A DNA stretch of 64,000 nucleotides from Clostridium sp. 1001271B_151109_B4 (GTDB lineage: Bacteria; Bacillota; Clostridia; Clostridiales; Clostridiaceae). The notes under the pieces were generated by a model. It had not been told where the DNA came from. It ran no database searches and saw nothing but the letters and a program-made list of their open reading frames with translations. The number at the start of each line of letters is the position of its first letter. Position 1 is the first letter of the stretch. This document shows positions 46,023 through 54,875 of this stretch, in pieces. The position numbers were made by a program, and so were the translations under genes. Location: NCBI RefSeq assembly GCF_015670405.1, contig NZ_JADPBQ010000004.1, positions 62,001-126,000 on the forward strand. The letters run 5' to 3'.

Positions 46023-48101
46023 ATGAATGTAGATTTGTTAATTATGTTAATAATTCTCTATATAATTAAAGATAACAATAGTCAATGTTTATATCATAAT
46101 AGAAATCAAAATCAGAATTTATCAATTCCTTTTGTTCCTATTAATGAAAGGAAACCATACTTAAATAATAAATATAACCATACAAATTTAATTAATAATA
46201 AAAATATAGACTATATATATTATCCTAATCTGCCTTTAAGGAATTCTAATAGCCTTAAAAACTCTCCTATAAATACTATTACTGATAAAGATATTACTAT
46301 AAATAGAGATACCTCTATCATTGATAATACTCTTAAAGATAATCATAAAGTTGATCCTATGAATACTAATAAAAATACTATTACAAGTGATAAAAGAGAT
46401 GATGTTATAAGCAAGAAGAATACTTCTTCTATATGTACCGATAAAGATTCAACTATAAAAAAGGATAATACTACAAATACCATTGCTAATGAAGATAATA
46501 TTATAAGTAAAGCCGCCCCTATAATTACTACTATTAAAGATAATCATAATTATATTAATGAAAATAATACTATAAGTGATGATAAATCTGGTGCTGTAAG
46601 CAAGAATAATGCTTCTTCTATAGATACCTATAAAGATTCAACTATAAAAAAGGATAATACTACAAATCCCATTGCTAATGAAGATAATATTATAAGTAAA
46701 GCCCCCCCTATAATTACTACTATTAAAGATAATCATAATTATATTAATAAAAGTAATTCTATAAATACTAATGAAAATAATAATATAAATAATGATAAAT
46801 CTGGTGCTGTAAGCAAGAATAATGCTTCTTCTATAGATACCTATAAAGATTCAACTATAAAAAAGGATAATACTACAAATCCCATTGCTAATGAAGATAA
46901 TATTATAAGTAAAGCCCCCCCTATAATTACTACTATTAAAGATAATCATAATTATATTAATAAAAGTAATTCTATAAATACTAATGAAAATAATAATATA
47001 AATAATGATAAATCTGGTGCTGTAAGCAAGAATAATGCTTCTTCTATAGATACCTATAAAGATTCAACTATGAAAAAGGATAATACCACAAATACTATCA
47101 CTGATAAAGATATTACTATAAATAAAGACAACCCCCTAATTAATAATAATACTATTAAAGATAATCTTAATTATATTAAAAATATTGATAAAGTTAATTC
47201 TATTAATTCTAATGAAAATAATAATATAAATGATGATAAATCTGGTGCTGTAAGCAAGAATAATTCCTCTCCTATAAATACCGATAAAGATTCAACTATA
47301 AAGGGGGATAATACTCCAAATACTATTGATAATAAAGATAATATTATAAATGATGATAAAAATGATTCTATAAGTAACAATAAAAATTCTAATCAAACTA
47401 TTTTAAAAAATAAATCTATTAAATCTTCTACTAATACTAATAATAGGTCAGTAACATATAATAATCTACATAAAAAGGATTATAAGATAAATATTAATAA
47501 TACATTTAATCAACTTCAATTATCCAAGGGTGAAATTAATAAAGATGATTTTATAAAAAATTTAAATCCAAGCATACAAAAACCTACAACAGATTTTAAA
47601 ACTAAAGTTCCTGTGCTAATAGGTTCCACAAGTATTACCGAAGTATTTCATGGTGATATAAAGTTTAGTACACCTATTATATCTATACAGAAGGTTACTA
47701 GTGAACTATTTATAACAAATAAAAGCCTATTACCTAATTTACATTGCAATAATAATAACGCAATATTATATTATGAAGGATTTTTAAAAACTCAATTAGA
47801 ATATTTAAAAGATGTTTCTATTGAAGAGTATGAAATAACAGGTGAGTCTAAGTATTATATAATGTGCGTACCATTTTCCGGAAGTAAGTCTTTGACTATT
47901 TATGATGAGACTATTAATTCATCTAATACTGTATTTCAAGATTTTACATTAGATATAAATAAAAGCACCTTTTCTATAGATAATCACTTAGAAGAACCTA
48001 TAAAAAAAAATAAGTATATTAATCTCTACAAGTTATGTAATTTAACTATAAAAGTTGATTGCAATATTAGTTTGTATAGAAAACAACTTATGCAACTATA
48101 A
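46023..48101 (+). CDS. Repeat-rich protein with SPOCS-like C-terminal domain, probable spore-surface filament or spacer
   Basis: 692 aa. A hydrophobic N-terminus (VDLLIMLIILYIIKD) precedes a hydrophilic Asn/Asp/Lys/Ser/Thr repeat region (about 80-450) whose core is five copies of a 64-76-residue unit (DKSGAVSKNNASSIDTYKDS...). The C-terminal domain (about 525-690) follows the same order of motifs as the neighbour at 45020: VP at 529, ITNKSLL, ILYYEGFLKTQLEYL, VPF at 616 (87 residues apart; 84 in the neighbour). So the two are probably distant paralogues with one SPOCS-like module each. No collagen-type Gly-X-X. The AAAGGATGATAAT site precedes ATG. Function inferred from domain and context only; the reading frame stays open for 38 codons after the stop. 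Confidence 0.65.
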   Translation: MNVDLLIMLIILYIIKDNNSQCLYHNRNQNQNLSIPFVPINERKPYLNNKYNHTNLINNKNIDYIYYPNLPLRNSNSLKNSPINTITDKDITINRDTSIIDNTLKDNHKVDPMNTNKNTITSDKRDDVISKKNTSSICTDKDSTIKKDNTTNTIANEDNIISKAAPIITTIKDNHNYINENNTISDDKSGAVSKNNASSIDTYKDSTIKKDNTTNPIANEDNIISKAPPIITTIKDNHNYINKSNSINTNENNNINNDKSGAVSKNNASSIDTYKDSTIKKDNTTNPIANEDNIISKAPPIITTIKDNHNYINKSNSINTNENNNINNDKSGAVSKNNASSIDTYKDSTMKKDNTTNTITDKDITINKDNPLINNNTIKDNLNYIKNIDKVNSINSNENNNINDDKSGAVSKNNSSPINTDKDSTIKGDNTPNTIDNKDNIINDDKNDSISNNKNSNQTILKNKSIKSSTNTNNRSVTYNNLHKKDYKININNTFNQLQLSKGEINKDDFIKNLNPSIQKPTTDFKTKVPVLIGSTSITEVFHGDIKFSTPIISIQKVTSELFITNKSLLPNLHCNNNNAILYYEGFLKTQLEYLKDVSIEEYEITGESKYYIMCVPFSGSKSLTIYDETINSSNTVFQDFTLDINKSTFSIDNHLEEPIKKNKYINLYKLCNLTIKVDCNISLYRKQLMQL
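46389..47372 (+). repeat. Tandem coding repeats, 213-bp unit
   Basis: Unit starts at 46389, 46581, 46794, 47007 and 47235 (periods 192, 213, 213 and 228 bp). The copies from 46581, 46794 and 47007 are nearly identical. Periods are multiples of three, so the frame is kept. Two copies contain C7 tracts (near 46700 and 46914). Recombination would change protein length in 71-residue steps. Confidence 0.93.
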
Positions 48102-48327
48102 ATATTAAAAATCCCAATATATTGTTATTCCAATTTATATTTAAAGTATCAATCTAATAATGAAATAATAAAATATTATCTACTTAATAAACCTAATGAT
48201 GAAAAAAATTATCTTTAAAAGATCTTCCAAATCATTAAACTTAAAGAACGGATGCTTATCAAATAGATAAATATCCGTTCTTTAAGTTTAATGAATAAAT
48301 ATATAAATTAATCTATACCTTTTAATG
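48102..48327. other. Intergenic region downstream of the repeat-rich gene
   Basis: About 226 bp without a gene. The first 114 bp continue in the frame of the gene upstream (38 sense codons to a TAA at 48216), possibly a former C-terminus. The large hairpin at 48233-48293 follows. Confidence 0.5.
48233..48293. terminator. Perfect 21-bp inverted repeat, probable bidirectional terminator
   Basis: Arm CATTAAACTTAAAGAACGGAT (48233-48253) and its exact complement (48273-48293); the 19-base loop contains a further TTATC/GATAA stem. It lies between convergent genes but lacks a T-run on both sides. Confidence 0.6.
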
Positions 48328-49164
48328 TTATAGTAGCTTATTTATATTTAAATTTTTACTATCTTTATTTATTGCACCTATATAATATTCAATTCCCTTA
48401 CTAACCGCTCCAAAGTCTCCATGTGAATCTGATCCAGCTGTTATCAACAGATCATTTTTTTCACAAAACTCCACACATGTTTCTGTCATCAAGTTAGAAT
48501 TAGCAGGATAATAGCATTCAACACCATCAATGCCTAACTCCTTGAATACTTCTAACTTCTCTAATATTTCTTCTTTACTTTTATTACTATAATAATTACA
48601 AGGATGTGCTAAAACCACATATCCACCGGCTTCATGAGTTATTTTACATACTTCTTCAACACTTGGGAAAGTAAACTTTTCATGTCCACATTCATATTTT
48701 CCATAAAATTTCACGCCTTCAAATAATCCTTGGGTAATCTTTCTATCATGAAGATAATGTATTCCCTTCCAGCCACCTTTTTCTCTTTGATATTCATAAG
48801 AATTATAATCATCTAATGATATATTTTCATAATCCTTTTCCATTCTTCTAATAAGCTCTATACTTGTTTCTAATAATTGCTCCTTTGCTTTATCAACTAA
48901 TTTAAAGAAATTTTCATTATCTTCAAATTTATATGCTAATAAATGAACTAAATGCCCTTCAAATATTGCATCTATCTCTACTCCTCTTATAGCAATAATT
49001 CCGGCTTTTTCAGCTTCTTTTTTTAACTCTTCATAAGAATCTAATACATCATGGTCTGTTATTGCTATAATGCCCAAATTCTTCTTTTTAGCTTCTTCTA
49101 CAACTTCTTTAGGAGACATTGTTCCATCTGAATAATATGTATGTATATGTAAGTCAACTAACAT
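48328..49164 (-). CDS. PHP-domain phosphoesterase
   Basis: 278 aa. Metal-binding motifs of the PHP family: DLHIHTYYSDG (about 3-13), ITDHD, GVEID, AHPCNYYS and GSDSHGD at the C-terminus. Homologues such as RNase AM/YciV hydrolyse 3',5'-nucleoside bisphosphates or short RNA 5' ends; the exact substrate is not known here. AAGGAG precedes the ATG. A decayed piece of a similar gene lies at 44711-44852. Confidence 0.92.
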   Translation of the reverse strand: MLVDLHIHTYYSDGTMSPKEVVEEAKKKNLGIIAITDHDVLDSYEELKKEAEKAGIIAIRGVEIDAIFEGHLVHLLAYKFEDNENFFKLVDKAKEQLLETSIELIRRMEKDYENISLDDYNSYEYQREKGGWKGIHYLHDRKITQGLFEGVKFYGKYECGHEKFTFPSVEEVCKITHEAGGYVVLAHPCNYYSNKSKEEILEKLEVFKELGIDGVECYYPANSNLMTETCVEFCEKNDLLITAGSDSHGDFGAVSKGIEYYIGAINKDSKNLNINKLL

Positions 49165-49336
49165 TTTCTCTTCTCCTTCTTAATGTAAATTAATTTTTTC
49201 TTTTACTATTTTACATCAATTCTTAAAACTTTTCACAGCTATTTTTTACTATTATTTTCATTTCCTTCTGCATATTATAGCATTTTTTTGTTTTCATTCT
49301 TATAAATTTGGGGTATAATAACCAATGGAGAATAAA

Positions 49337-49365
49337 TTGATATACATATTTGTTAATTTTATAAC
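49337..49365 (+). promoter_or_regulatory. Promoter of fba
   Basis: TTGATA, 17 bp, TATAAC, with a 5' leader of about 50 bp before the fba start and CGGAGG. Confidence 0.7.
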
Positions 49366-49422
49366 ACTGAATGTTATTTTATTTCTCTTATAAAATAAAT
49401 TGAAATATACGGAGGTATTGCC

Positions 49423-50286
49423 ATGTTAGTTTCAGCTAAAGAAATGTTAAACAAAGCAAGAGAAGGAAAATATGCTGTTGGTCAATTCAACATCAACAAC
49501 TTAGAATGGACAAAAGCTATTCTATTAACTGCTCAAGAAAATAACTCACCAGTAATCTTAGGAGTATCTGAAGGTGCTGGAAAATATATGTGTGGATACA
49601 AGACTATCGTTGGAATGGTTAACGGTATGTTAGAAGAATTAAACATCACTGTACCAGTTGCTCTACACTTAGATCACGGTAGCTACGAAGGATGTTATGC
49701 TGCTATGAATGCTGGATTCTCATCAGTTATGTTTGATGGATCTCACTATCCAATCGCTGAAAACATTGAAAAGACTACTGAATTAGTTAAAGCTACTGCA
49801 GAAAAAGGATTATCTTTAGAAGCAGAAGTTGGATCAATCGGTGGAGAAGAAGATGGAGTTGTTGGTAAAGGTGAAGTTGCTGATGCTCAAGAATGTAAAT
49901 CAATCGCTGATTTAGGAGTTACTATGTTAGCTGCTGGTATCGGAAACATTCACGGAAAATACCCAGCAAACTGGCAAGGACTTGCTTTCGACGCTTTAGA
50001 AGAAATCAATGCTGCTTGTGGAAACATGCCATTAGTATTACACGGTGGAACTGGAATTCCAGAAGATATGATCAAGAAAGCTATATCTTTAGGAGTTTCT
50101 AAGATCAACGTTAACACTGAATGTCAATTATCATTCCAAGAAGCTACAAGAGCTTACATCGAAGCTGGAAAAGACTTAGAAGGAAAAGGATTTGACCCAA
50201 GAAAATTATTAAATCCTGGATTCGAAGCTATCAAAGCTACAGTTAAAGAAAAAATGGAATTATTCGGATCAATAAACAAAGCTTAA
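49423..50286 (+). CDS. fba: Class II fructose-bisphosphate aldolase
   Basis: Zinc-dependent glycolytic aldolase, 287 aa. Zn ligands in HLDHGS and in the GNIHGKYP and LHGGTGIP segments; the SINKAFd-like phosphate loop is KINVNTE. Codon use is clearly enriched in the preferred set (many AAC, ATC, TTC, GGA), as in the other glycolytic genes of the window, which suggests high expression. Own promoter and terminator, so single gene. Confidence 0.97.
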   Translation: MLVSAKEMLNKAREGKYAVGQFNINNLEWTKAILLTAQENNSPVILGVSEGAGKYMCGYKTIVGMVNGMLEELNITVPVALHLDHGSYEGCYAAMNAGFSSVMFDGSHYPIAENIEKTTELVKATAEKGLSLEAEVGSIGGEEDGVVGKGEVADAQECKSIADLGVTMLAAGIGNIHGKYPANWQGLAFDALEEINAACGNMPLVLHGGTGIPEDMIKKAISLGVSKINVNTECQLSFQEATRAYIEAGKDLEGKGFDPRKLLNPGFEAIKATVKEKMELFGSINKA

Positions 50287-50300
50287 TTCCTTTTAATATA

Positions 50301-50328
50301 AAAAGAGCACTTTTGTGCTCTTTTTATT
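50301..50328. terminator. Bidirectional terminator between fba and the ThiM-like gene
   Basis: Stem AAAAGAGCAC / GTGCTCTTTT with TTTT loop and T-run; also works for the convergent gene. Confidence 0.92.
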
Positions 50329-50333
50329 TTATT

Positions 50334-51152
50334 TCATCTTTTAAAATAATATTCTATATCACCATATAACTTAATTTTTTCAGCATCTATTTTTAATATT
50401 TCTTCTAATAGATATTCATTCATTAATTTAATATTATTTTCATACTCACTATTATTAAACTGTTTCTTCATTAACCCTATTGAATTTTTTTGTGCTATAT
50501 AAAAAGCTAAAGTTGAAATTAATACAGCTTGTACAATTTCACTTTTATTATTACATATACCAATGCTACTAGCTATCATACCTGTATAAATATTATCTAT
50601 AAATTCTTCATCAGTAAAATACCCATTTTTATTTTTTATATAAAATTCACTGTATCCATCAGTTATATAATATTTTTCACCTTCAATAATTAAAACACAA
50701 CTATTCCTTTTGGCAAATCCTCTATAATTAAAGTTAATATCTTCTTCCTTATTTTCAAGTGATATTAATGCATTTATTTCTTCCTCAGTTCCCTTAATCA
50801 CATTAATATTATATCTATTAATTAAACTAAATGCTAAATTTCTTTTGTGTATTATTACATCTATTCCTTTGGCCTCTAATAATACTACCTCTTTTTTGCT
50901 TATAGACATTAATTTTTTTTCTATGTCCATAATATTTTCATCTCTTATTTCATCTAAAAAAATTAGTAATGTGCTTATGGAATTACTCTCATCATTACTT
51001 CCATCAAATTTAGATTTTACCTTTCCATTGTAGTATATAATTCCTCTACTTAAGTCATTTAATCTCTCAATACTAGAACAACAATATACACGAGGCAGTT
51101 TTTTCTTTTGCAGGTCTAAAACATAATTAATAGACTCTCCACTAAGCCTCAT
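50334..51152 (-). CDS. Degenerate hydroxyethylthiazole-kinase-like (ThiM-like) protein
   Basis: 272 aa. The order of weak motifs follows ThiM: INVIKGTEEEINAL (117-129; ThiM has IRGNASEIxAL), VLIIEGEKYYITDG (153-166; ThiM VVxTGExDYxTDG) and DNIYTGMIASSIG (186-198; ThiM VTGTGCxxSA). The catalytic GTGC loop is changed to YTGM, so the essential Cys is gone, and the substrate-binding N-terminus is not conserved. Probably a non-catalytic or repurposed ribokinase-fold protein. No thiamin genes lie nearby. Identity is a motif-level reading, not a search. Confidence 0.6.
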   Translation of the reverse strand: MRLSGESINYVLDLQKKKLPRVYCCSSIERLNDLSRGIIYYNGKVKSKFDGSNDESNSISTLLIFLDEIRDENIMDIEKKLMSISKKEVVLLEAKGIDVIIHKRNLAFSLINRYNINVIKGTEEEINALISLENKEEDINFNYRGFAKRNSCVLIIEGEKYYITDGYSEFYIKNKNGYFTDEEFIDNIYTGMIASSIGICNNKSEIVQAVLISTLAFYIAQKNSIGLMKKQFNNSEYENNIKLMNEYLLEEILKIDAEKIKLYGDIEYYFKR

Positions 51153-51241
51153 AAACTTTTCCTCACTTTATTATCCATAGTGCATTTTGCCTAATAATAT
51201 CTTATTCGACAAAATCTACTTTGTGCATGATAGTAAGGCGA

Positions 51242-51298
51242 AAAAACAAATAGAGTATCTTCAGGAATTAATATAATTTTCCTTACGATACTCCATTT
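51242..51298 (-). terminator. Terminator of the serine dehydratase operon
   Basis: Minus-strand stem AAATGGAGTATC / GATACTCTATTT with inner AGGAA/TTCCT pairs, followed by TTTGTTTTTT; about 110 bp after the sdaAA stop. Confidence 0.85.
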
Positions 51299-51408
51299 AT
51301 TTTTTCTTTATTACCACACGCACGGCATTAACCCCAATTTAATCTTTATTGGTTAATATTTCTTTTTTCCGTTATTACCCATGGTAGCTAAACTACCATA
51401 CAATAGTT

Positions 51409-52296
51409 CTATTCTTCGCCGAATACTTTTTTACGAAGTTCAAGGCCTGCTTTTGTTACTGCAACTCCACCCATTGCTGTTTCTCTTAGCGCTGATGGAA
51501 GACTCTTCCCTACCTTATACATAGCTGAAACTGTGTCGTCAAATGGTATTTTGCTTCCTACTCCTGCCATAACCATATCAGCTGTACAAAGTGCACTTAT
51601 TGCACCTGCTGCATTTCTCTTTGCACAAGGAATTTCAACTAAACCTGCAACTGGATCGCAAACTAATCCTAAAACATTCTTAATAACTATAGCTGCTGCA
51701 TCTAAGCTCATTTTAGGTGTTCCACCCATCATTTCTACTACAGCTGCTGCTCCCATAGCTGCTGCCGAACCACATTCAGCTTGGCAACCACCTTCTGCAC
51801 CTGAAAGTGTAGCATTCATTCCTATTATCATTCCTACAGCTGCTGATGCAAATAAAGCATCTATAAGCTCTTCATCAGTTTTACCAAGCTTTTCTCCTGC
51901 TGATAAAATTACTGCTGGTAAAATTCCACATGATCCGGCAGTTGGGCATGCTACTATTCTTCCCATTGCTGCATTTACTTCTGATGAAGATAATGCCATT
52001 GCCATTGCTTTTACTGTAACATCTCCAGTTAATGTATTCCCTTTTTCTAAATATTTTTGAATTCTATATCCATCTCCACCAATAAGTCCGCTTAAAGAAT
52101 TAACTTTTTTTTCTCTTCCCTCTGTAGCTCCATCTTTCATAACCTTAAGGTTTTTAGCCATCTTTTCATAAACTTCTTCCCTAGATAGCTCTTTATCACT
52201 CATTTCTCTTCTTATAGCATATTCACTTAATGATATATTTTCTTCTTCACAAATCTTTAATAATTCTTCACCTGATCTTGCTAGCATATTATTCAC
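51409..52296 (-). CDS. sdaAA: L-serine dehydratase, iron-sulfur-dependent, alpha subunit
   Basis: Deaminates L-serine to pyruvate with a 4Fe-4S cluster; 295 aa. Cluster cysteines in the CPTAGSCGILPAV, CQAECGSAAAMG and LVCDPVAGLVEIPCAKRN segments. It overlaps the beta-subunit gene by 8 bp, hence coupled translation. Cytoplasmic heterodimer with SdaAB. Confidence 0.97.
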   Translation of the reverse strand: MNNMLARSGEELLKICEEENISLSEYAIRREMSDKELSREEVYEKMAKNLKVMKDGATEGREKKVNSLSGLIGGDGYRIQKYLEKGNTLTGDVTVKAMAMALSSSEVNAAMGRIVACPTAGSCGILPAVILSAGEKLGKTDEELIDALFASAAVGMIIGMNATLSGAEGGCQAECGSAAAMGAAAVVEMMGGTPKMSLDAAAIVIKNVLGLVCDPVAGLVEIPCAKRNAAGAISALCTADMVMAGVGSKIPFDDTVSAMYKVGKSLPSALRETAMGGVAVTKAGLELRKKVFGEE

Positions 52297-52966
52297 CGTC
52301 CTTGATTGGATTAATCATTATTACTTTATTTATACCCTCTATTGCTTTAACATTTCCTATAATTTCAGCTGTAACTTCATGATCAACTTCAAATACCATT
52401 GTTGCATCCTTACCTTTTTGATTTCTAAAAACTTTCATGAAAGCAATATTTATATCATTATCATAAAGTATTGACGTTACCTTAGATACTACTCCTGGAA
52501 CATCCCTATTAGAAATGATGATCGTTGGATAAGCACCTGTAAAATTAACTGAATTTCCATTAACCGATGTAACTTCTATACTTCCTCCACCGATTGAAGA
52601 CCCAATTAACTCATAACTTCCTTCTTTTCCCTTTATAACAAATTCAACTGTATTTGGATGCACATCTCCTAAATCAGCTTCCTTAAAATTTATTTTAAGT
52701 CCCATTTCCTTAGCTATATCTAAAGAATCCCTAAGTCTTAAATCACTTGGTTCCATTCCTAAAATTCCAGCTACTAATGCCCTATCAGTTCCATGCCCCT
52801 TATATGTCTTAGCAAATGAACCATGTAAATAAAATGTTACTTCTTCAATATCTGCTCCTGCAACAGCTCTAGCTACTTTTCCTAATCTTGCTGCTCCTGC
52901 TGTATGAGAAGAAGATGGACCAACCATTATAGGTCCTAATATATCAAAAACTCCTACACTCTTCAT
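52289..52966 (-). CDS. sdaAB: L-serine dehydratase, iron-sulfur-dependent, beta subunit
   Basis: 225 aa. N-terminal domain VFDILGPIMVGPSSSHTAGAARLG and GHGTDRALVAG, C-terminal ACT domain (YPTIIISNRDVPGVVSKVTSIL) that likely binds serine. First gene of the sdaAB-sdaAA pair, GGAGG ribosome site. Confidence 0.97.
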   Translation of the reverse strand: MKSVGVFDILGPIMVGPSSSHTAGAARLGKVARAVAGADIEEVTFYLHGSFAKTYKGHGTDRALVAGILGMEPSDLRLRDSLDIAKEMGLKINFKEADLGDVHPNTVEFVIKGKEGSYELIGSSIGGGSIEVTSVNGNSVNFTGAYPTIIISNRDVPGVVSKVTSILYDNDINIAFMKVFRNQKGKDATMVFEVDHEVTAEIIGNVKAIEGINKVIMINPIKDGE

Positions 52967-52992
52967 ATGTTACCTCCATTTATTATGTACTT

Positions 52993-53105
52993 TTATGAGT
53001 TAATAGTTTTGAGTTAATAGTTAATAATATATTTTTTCAAATTCAGCTCCACTGAATTTATTCCTTAACTATTAACTCTTAACTATTAACTCTTAACTCA
53101 TCTTA
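52993..53105 (-). repeat. AT-rich hairpin repeat, family B, copy 3, at the stop of the nucleoside kinase gene
   Basis: On the minus strand it starts at the kinase stop with TAAGATGAG, then runs of TTAAGAGTTAATAG, then GGAATAAATTCAG-TGGAG-CTGAATTTG, then further TTAATAG units. Same motif order as 26851-26917 and 26683-26790. Confidence 0.75.
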
Positions 53106-54599
53106 GTATTTGTAAAAAATGCTTCCTCCAATAAATTCTCTTAATATAGAATTTTGTGGTACAATATCCTTATCAACCTCTCTAAAGAATCCTAAAAATT
53201 CTTTTAATCTTTTAGCTTCTTCATAAACAATACTATCTTCCTTAATCTTTTCAAGTTCTTCAAGAGCATATTTCTTTAAAACACACAATTCATATACTAA
53301 AGTTGAATTAAACATTACATCGGCTTCTTCTTGATAAACAAAAATATTTTTTTGTTCTCCTCTTTTAATCTTATGCCACATCTTCAGCGTATCTTCTGCT
53401 CCATGACCTCTAGATAATTGATCTCTAACTATTCTTCTTATCCTTCTTACATCTGTTGTTGTAATTCTATTATGATTATCCAAATTTAATTGAGTTAGTG
53501 CTGAAATATAAATTCTAAATTTATATTTTTCATCAATATATGATGTTAATATTGGATTTAAAGCATGAATTCCTTCTACAATAATAACTCCATTTTTAGG
53601 TAGTTTCATCTTTTTCCCAGTCCATTCTCTTTCACCTTTTATAAAGTTAAACTCAGGTATTTCTACTTCCTCACCTTGTAAAAGTAAATTCAAATGCTTA
53701 TTAAATAACTCTGTATCTACTGACTCTATTGTTTCAAAATCATATTCACCATTTTCATCTATTGGTGTTTGATCTCTATTTACAAAATAATCATCCAAAG
53801 AAATAGGAACTGGAATTACACCATTTACCCTTAATTGAATTCCCAACCTATTTGCAAATGTTGTTTTTCCTGAAGAACTTGGCCCTGCTATTAATACTAA
53901 TTTAAGATCATCTTTTGAGCAAATCTTATCTGCAATCTCTGCAATTTTCTTTTCATGAAGCGCTTCTGATATCATAATTAAATTTATTAATTCGCCTTCA
54001 TCGATCTTTTTATTCAATGATCCTACATTACCAACACCTAAAATATCTAGCCATTTTTCAGTTTCCCTAAATATACTACTCATTTTTCTTTGCTCAATAA
54101 ATTCTGCTAAAGTAAATTTTTCATAATCATTTGGCCTTCTTAATATAAATCCATTATCATAATACATTAAATCAAAAACTTTTATATCACTAGTTCTTTC
54201 AGTCATAGGTCCATAAAAATAATCATATCTTCCATCTAACTCATATAACTTTACTTCTTTAAAATCTACTTGTTCAAGTAAAAGAACTTTATCATGCATA
54301 TTATAAGAATTAAAAATATCTATTGCCTTTTCTTTAGTAACTTTTATCTTATTTATAGGTAAATCTCTATTTATCAATTCTTGCATTTTAGCTTTGATGT
54401 CTTTCACATCTTTTTCATTTAATGGCTTATCTTTAAAAATCTCTCCAAAAATCCCCTTACCAACACTATGTTCAATTGTAATTTTAGATTCTGGAAATAA
54501 ATCTAAGGCTGCCTTTATGAATATAAATTGCAATGTTTTAGTATACTTCTTTTCTATTTCCTCATTAGCCCTTACTTTTAAATTAATGTCTTGTTTCAT
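53103..54599 (-). CDS. Nucleoside (uridine kinase-like) kinase
   Basis: 498 aa. The N-terminal half (about 1-200) resembles the TGS and editing-domain region of threonyl-tRNA synthetase, as in other clostridial proteins of this type; the C-terminal half is a phosphoribulokinase/uridine-kinase-type P-loop domain with Walker A GPSSSGKTTFANRL (about 238-251) and the DDYFVNRDQTP substrate motif. It probably phosphorylates a nucleoside; the role of the N-terminal part is unknown. AGGGTGG precedes the ATG. Confidence 0.88.
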   Translation of the reverse strand: MKQDINLKVRANEEIEKKYTKTLQFIFIKAALDLFPESKITIEHSVGKGIFGEIFKDKPLNEKDVKDIKAKMQELINRDLPINKIKVTKEKAIDIFNSYNMHDKVLLLEQVDFKEVKLYELDGRYDYFYGPMTERTSDIKVFDLMYYDNGFILRRPNDYEKFTLAEFIEQRKMSSIFRETEKWLDILGVGNVGSLNKKIDEGELINLIMISEALHEKKIAEIADKICSKDDLKLVLIAGPSSSGKTTFANRLGIQLRVNGVIPVPISLDDYFVNRDQTPIDENGEYDFETIESVDTELFNKHLNLLLQGEEVEIPEFNFIKGEREWTGKKMKLPKNGVIIVEGIHALNPILTSYIDEKYKFRIYISALTQLNLDNHNRITTTDVRRIRRIVRDQLSRGHGAEDTLKMWHKIKRGEQKNIFVYQEEADVMFNSTLVYELCVLKKYALEELEKIKEDSIVYEEAKRLKEFLGFFREVDKDIVPQNSILREFIGGSIFYKY

Positions 54600-54875
54600 A
54601 CTTAATCCACCCTTCTAAACCATTATAATATTATTGCCTAATTAAAAATCCATATTATAAAATTTAGTGTTAATCCACCTTATTCACCTACTGAAGGGAA
54701 TAGAGTTTTCTTCTATTAGTTTTTTTAATTAAAGTCTATATATTCTTATTATATACTGCAAAAAAAAATATTCTATTATTTTTATATATTAAAATTCTTT
54801 TTATTTTCAAATTCTAATTTTATTAAGGAATAAAAGCATTTTATTTACAAATACTTTAATTAGAGGTGATTTACT
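54600..54875. other. Divergent promoter region, kinase and DUF421 genes
   Basis: 276 bp of AT-rich DNA with no gene and no clear structured element. Promoters for both divergent genes are expected here. Confidence 0.5.

Noticed and set aside
46389-47372. Regular repeats that could suggest CRISPR
   Set aside because: The units are about 213 bp, lie inside an open frame with periods divisible by three, and have no short repeats with unique spacers.
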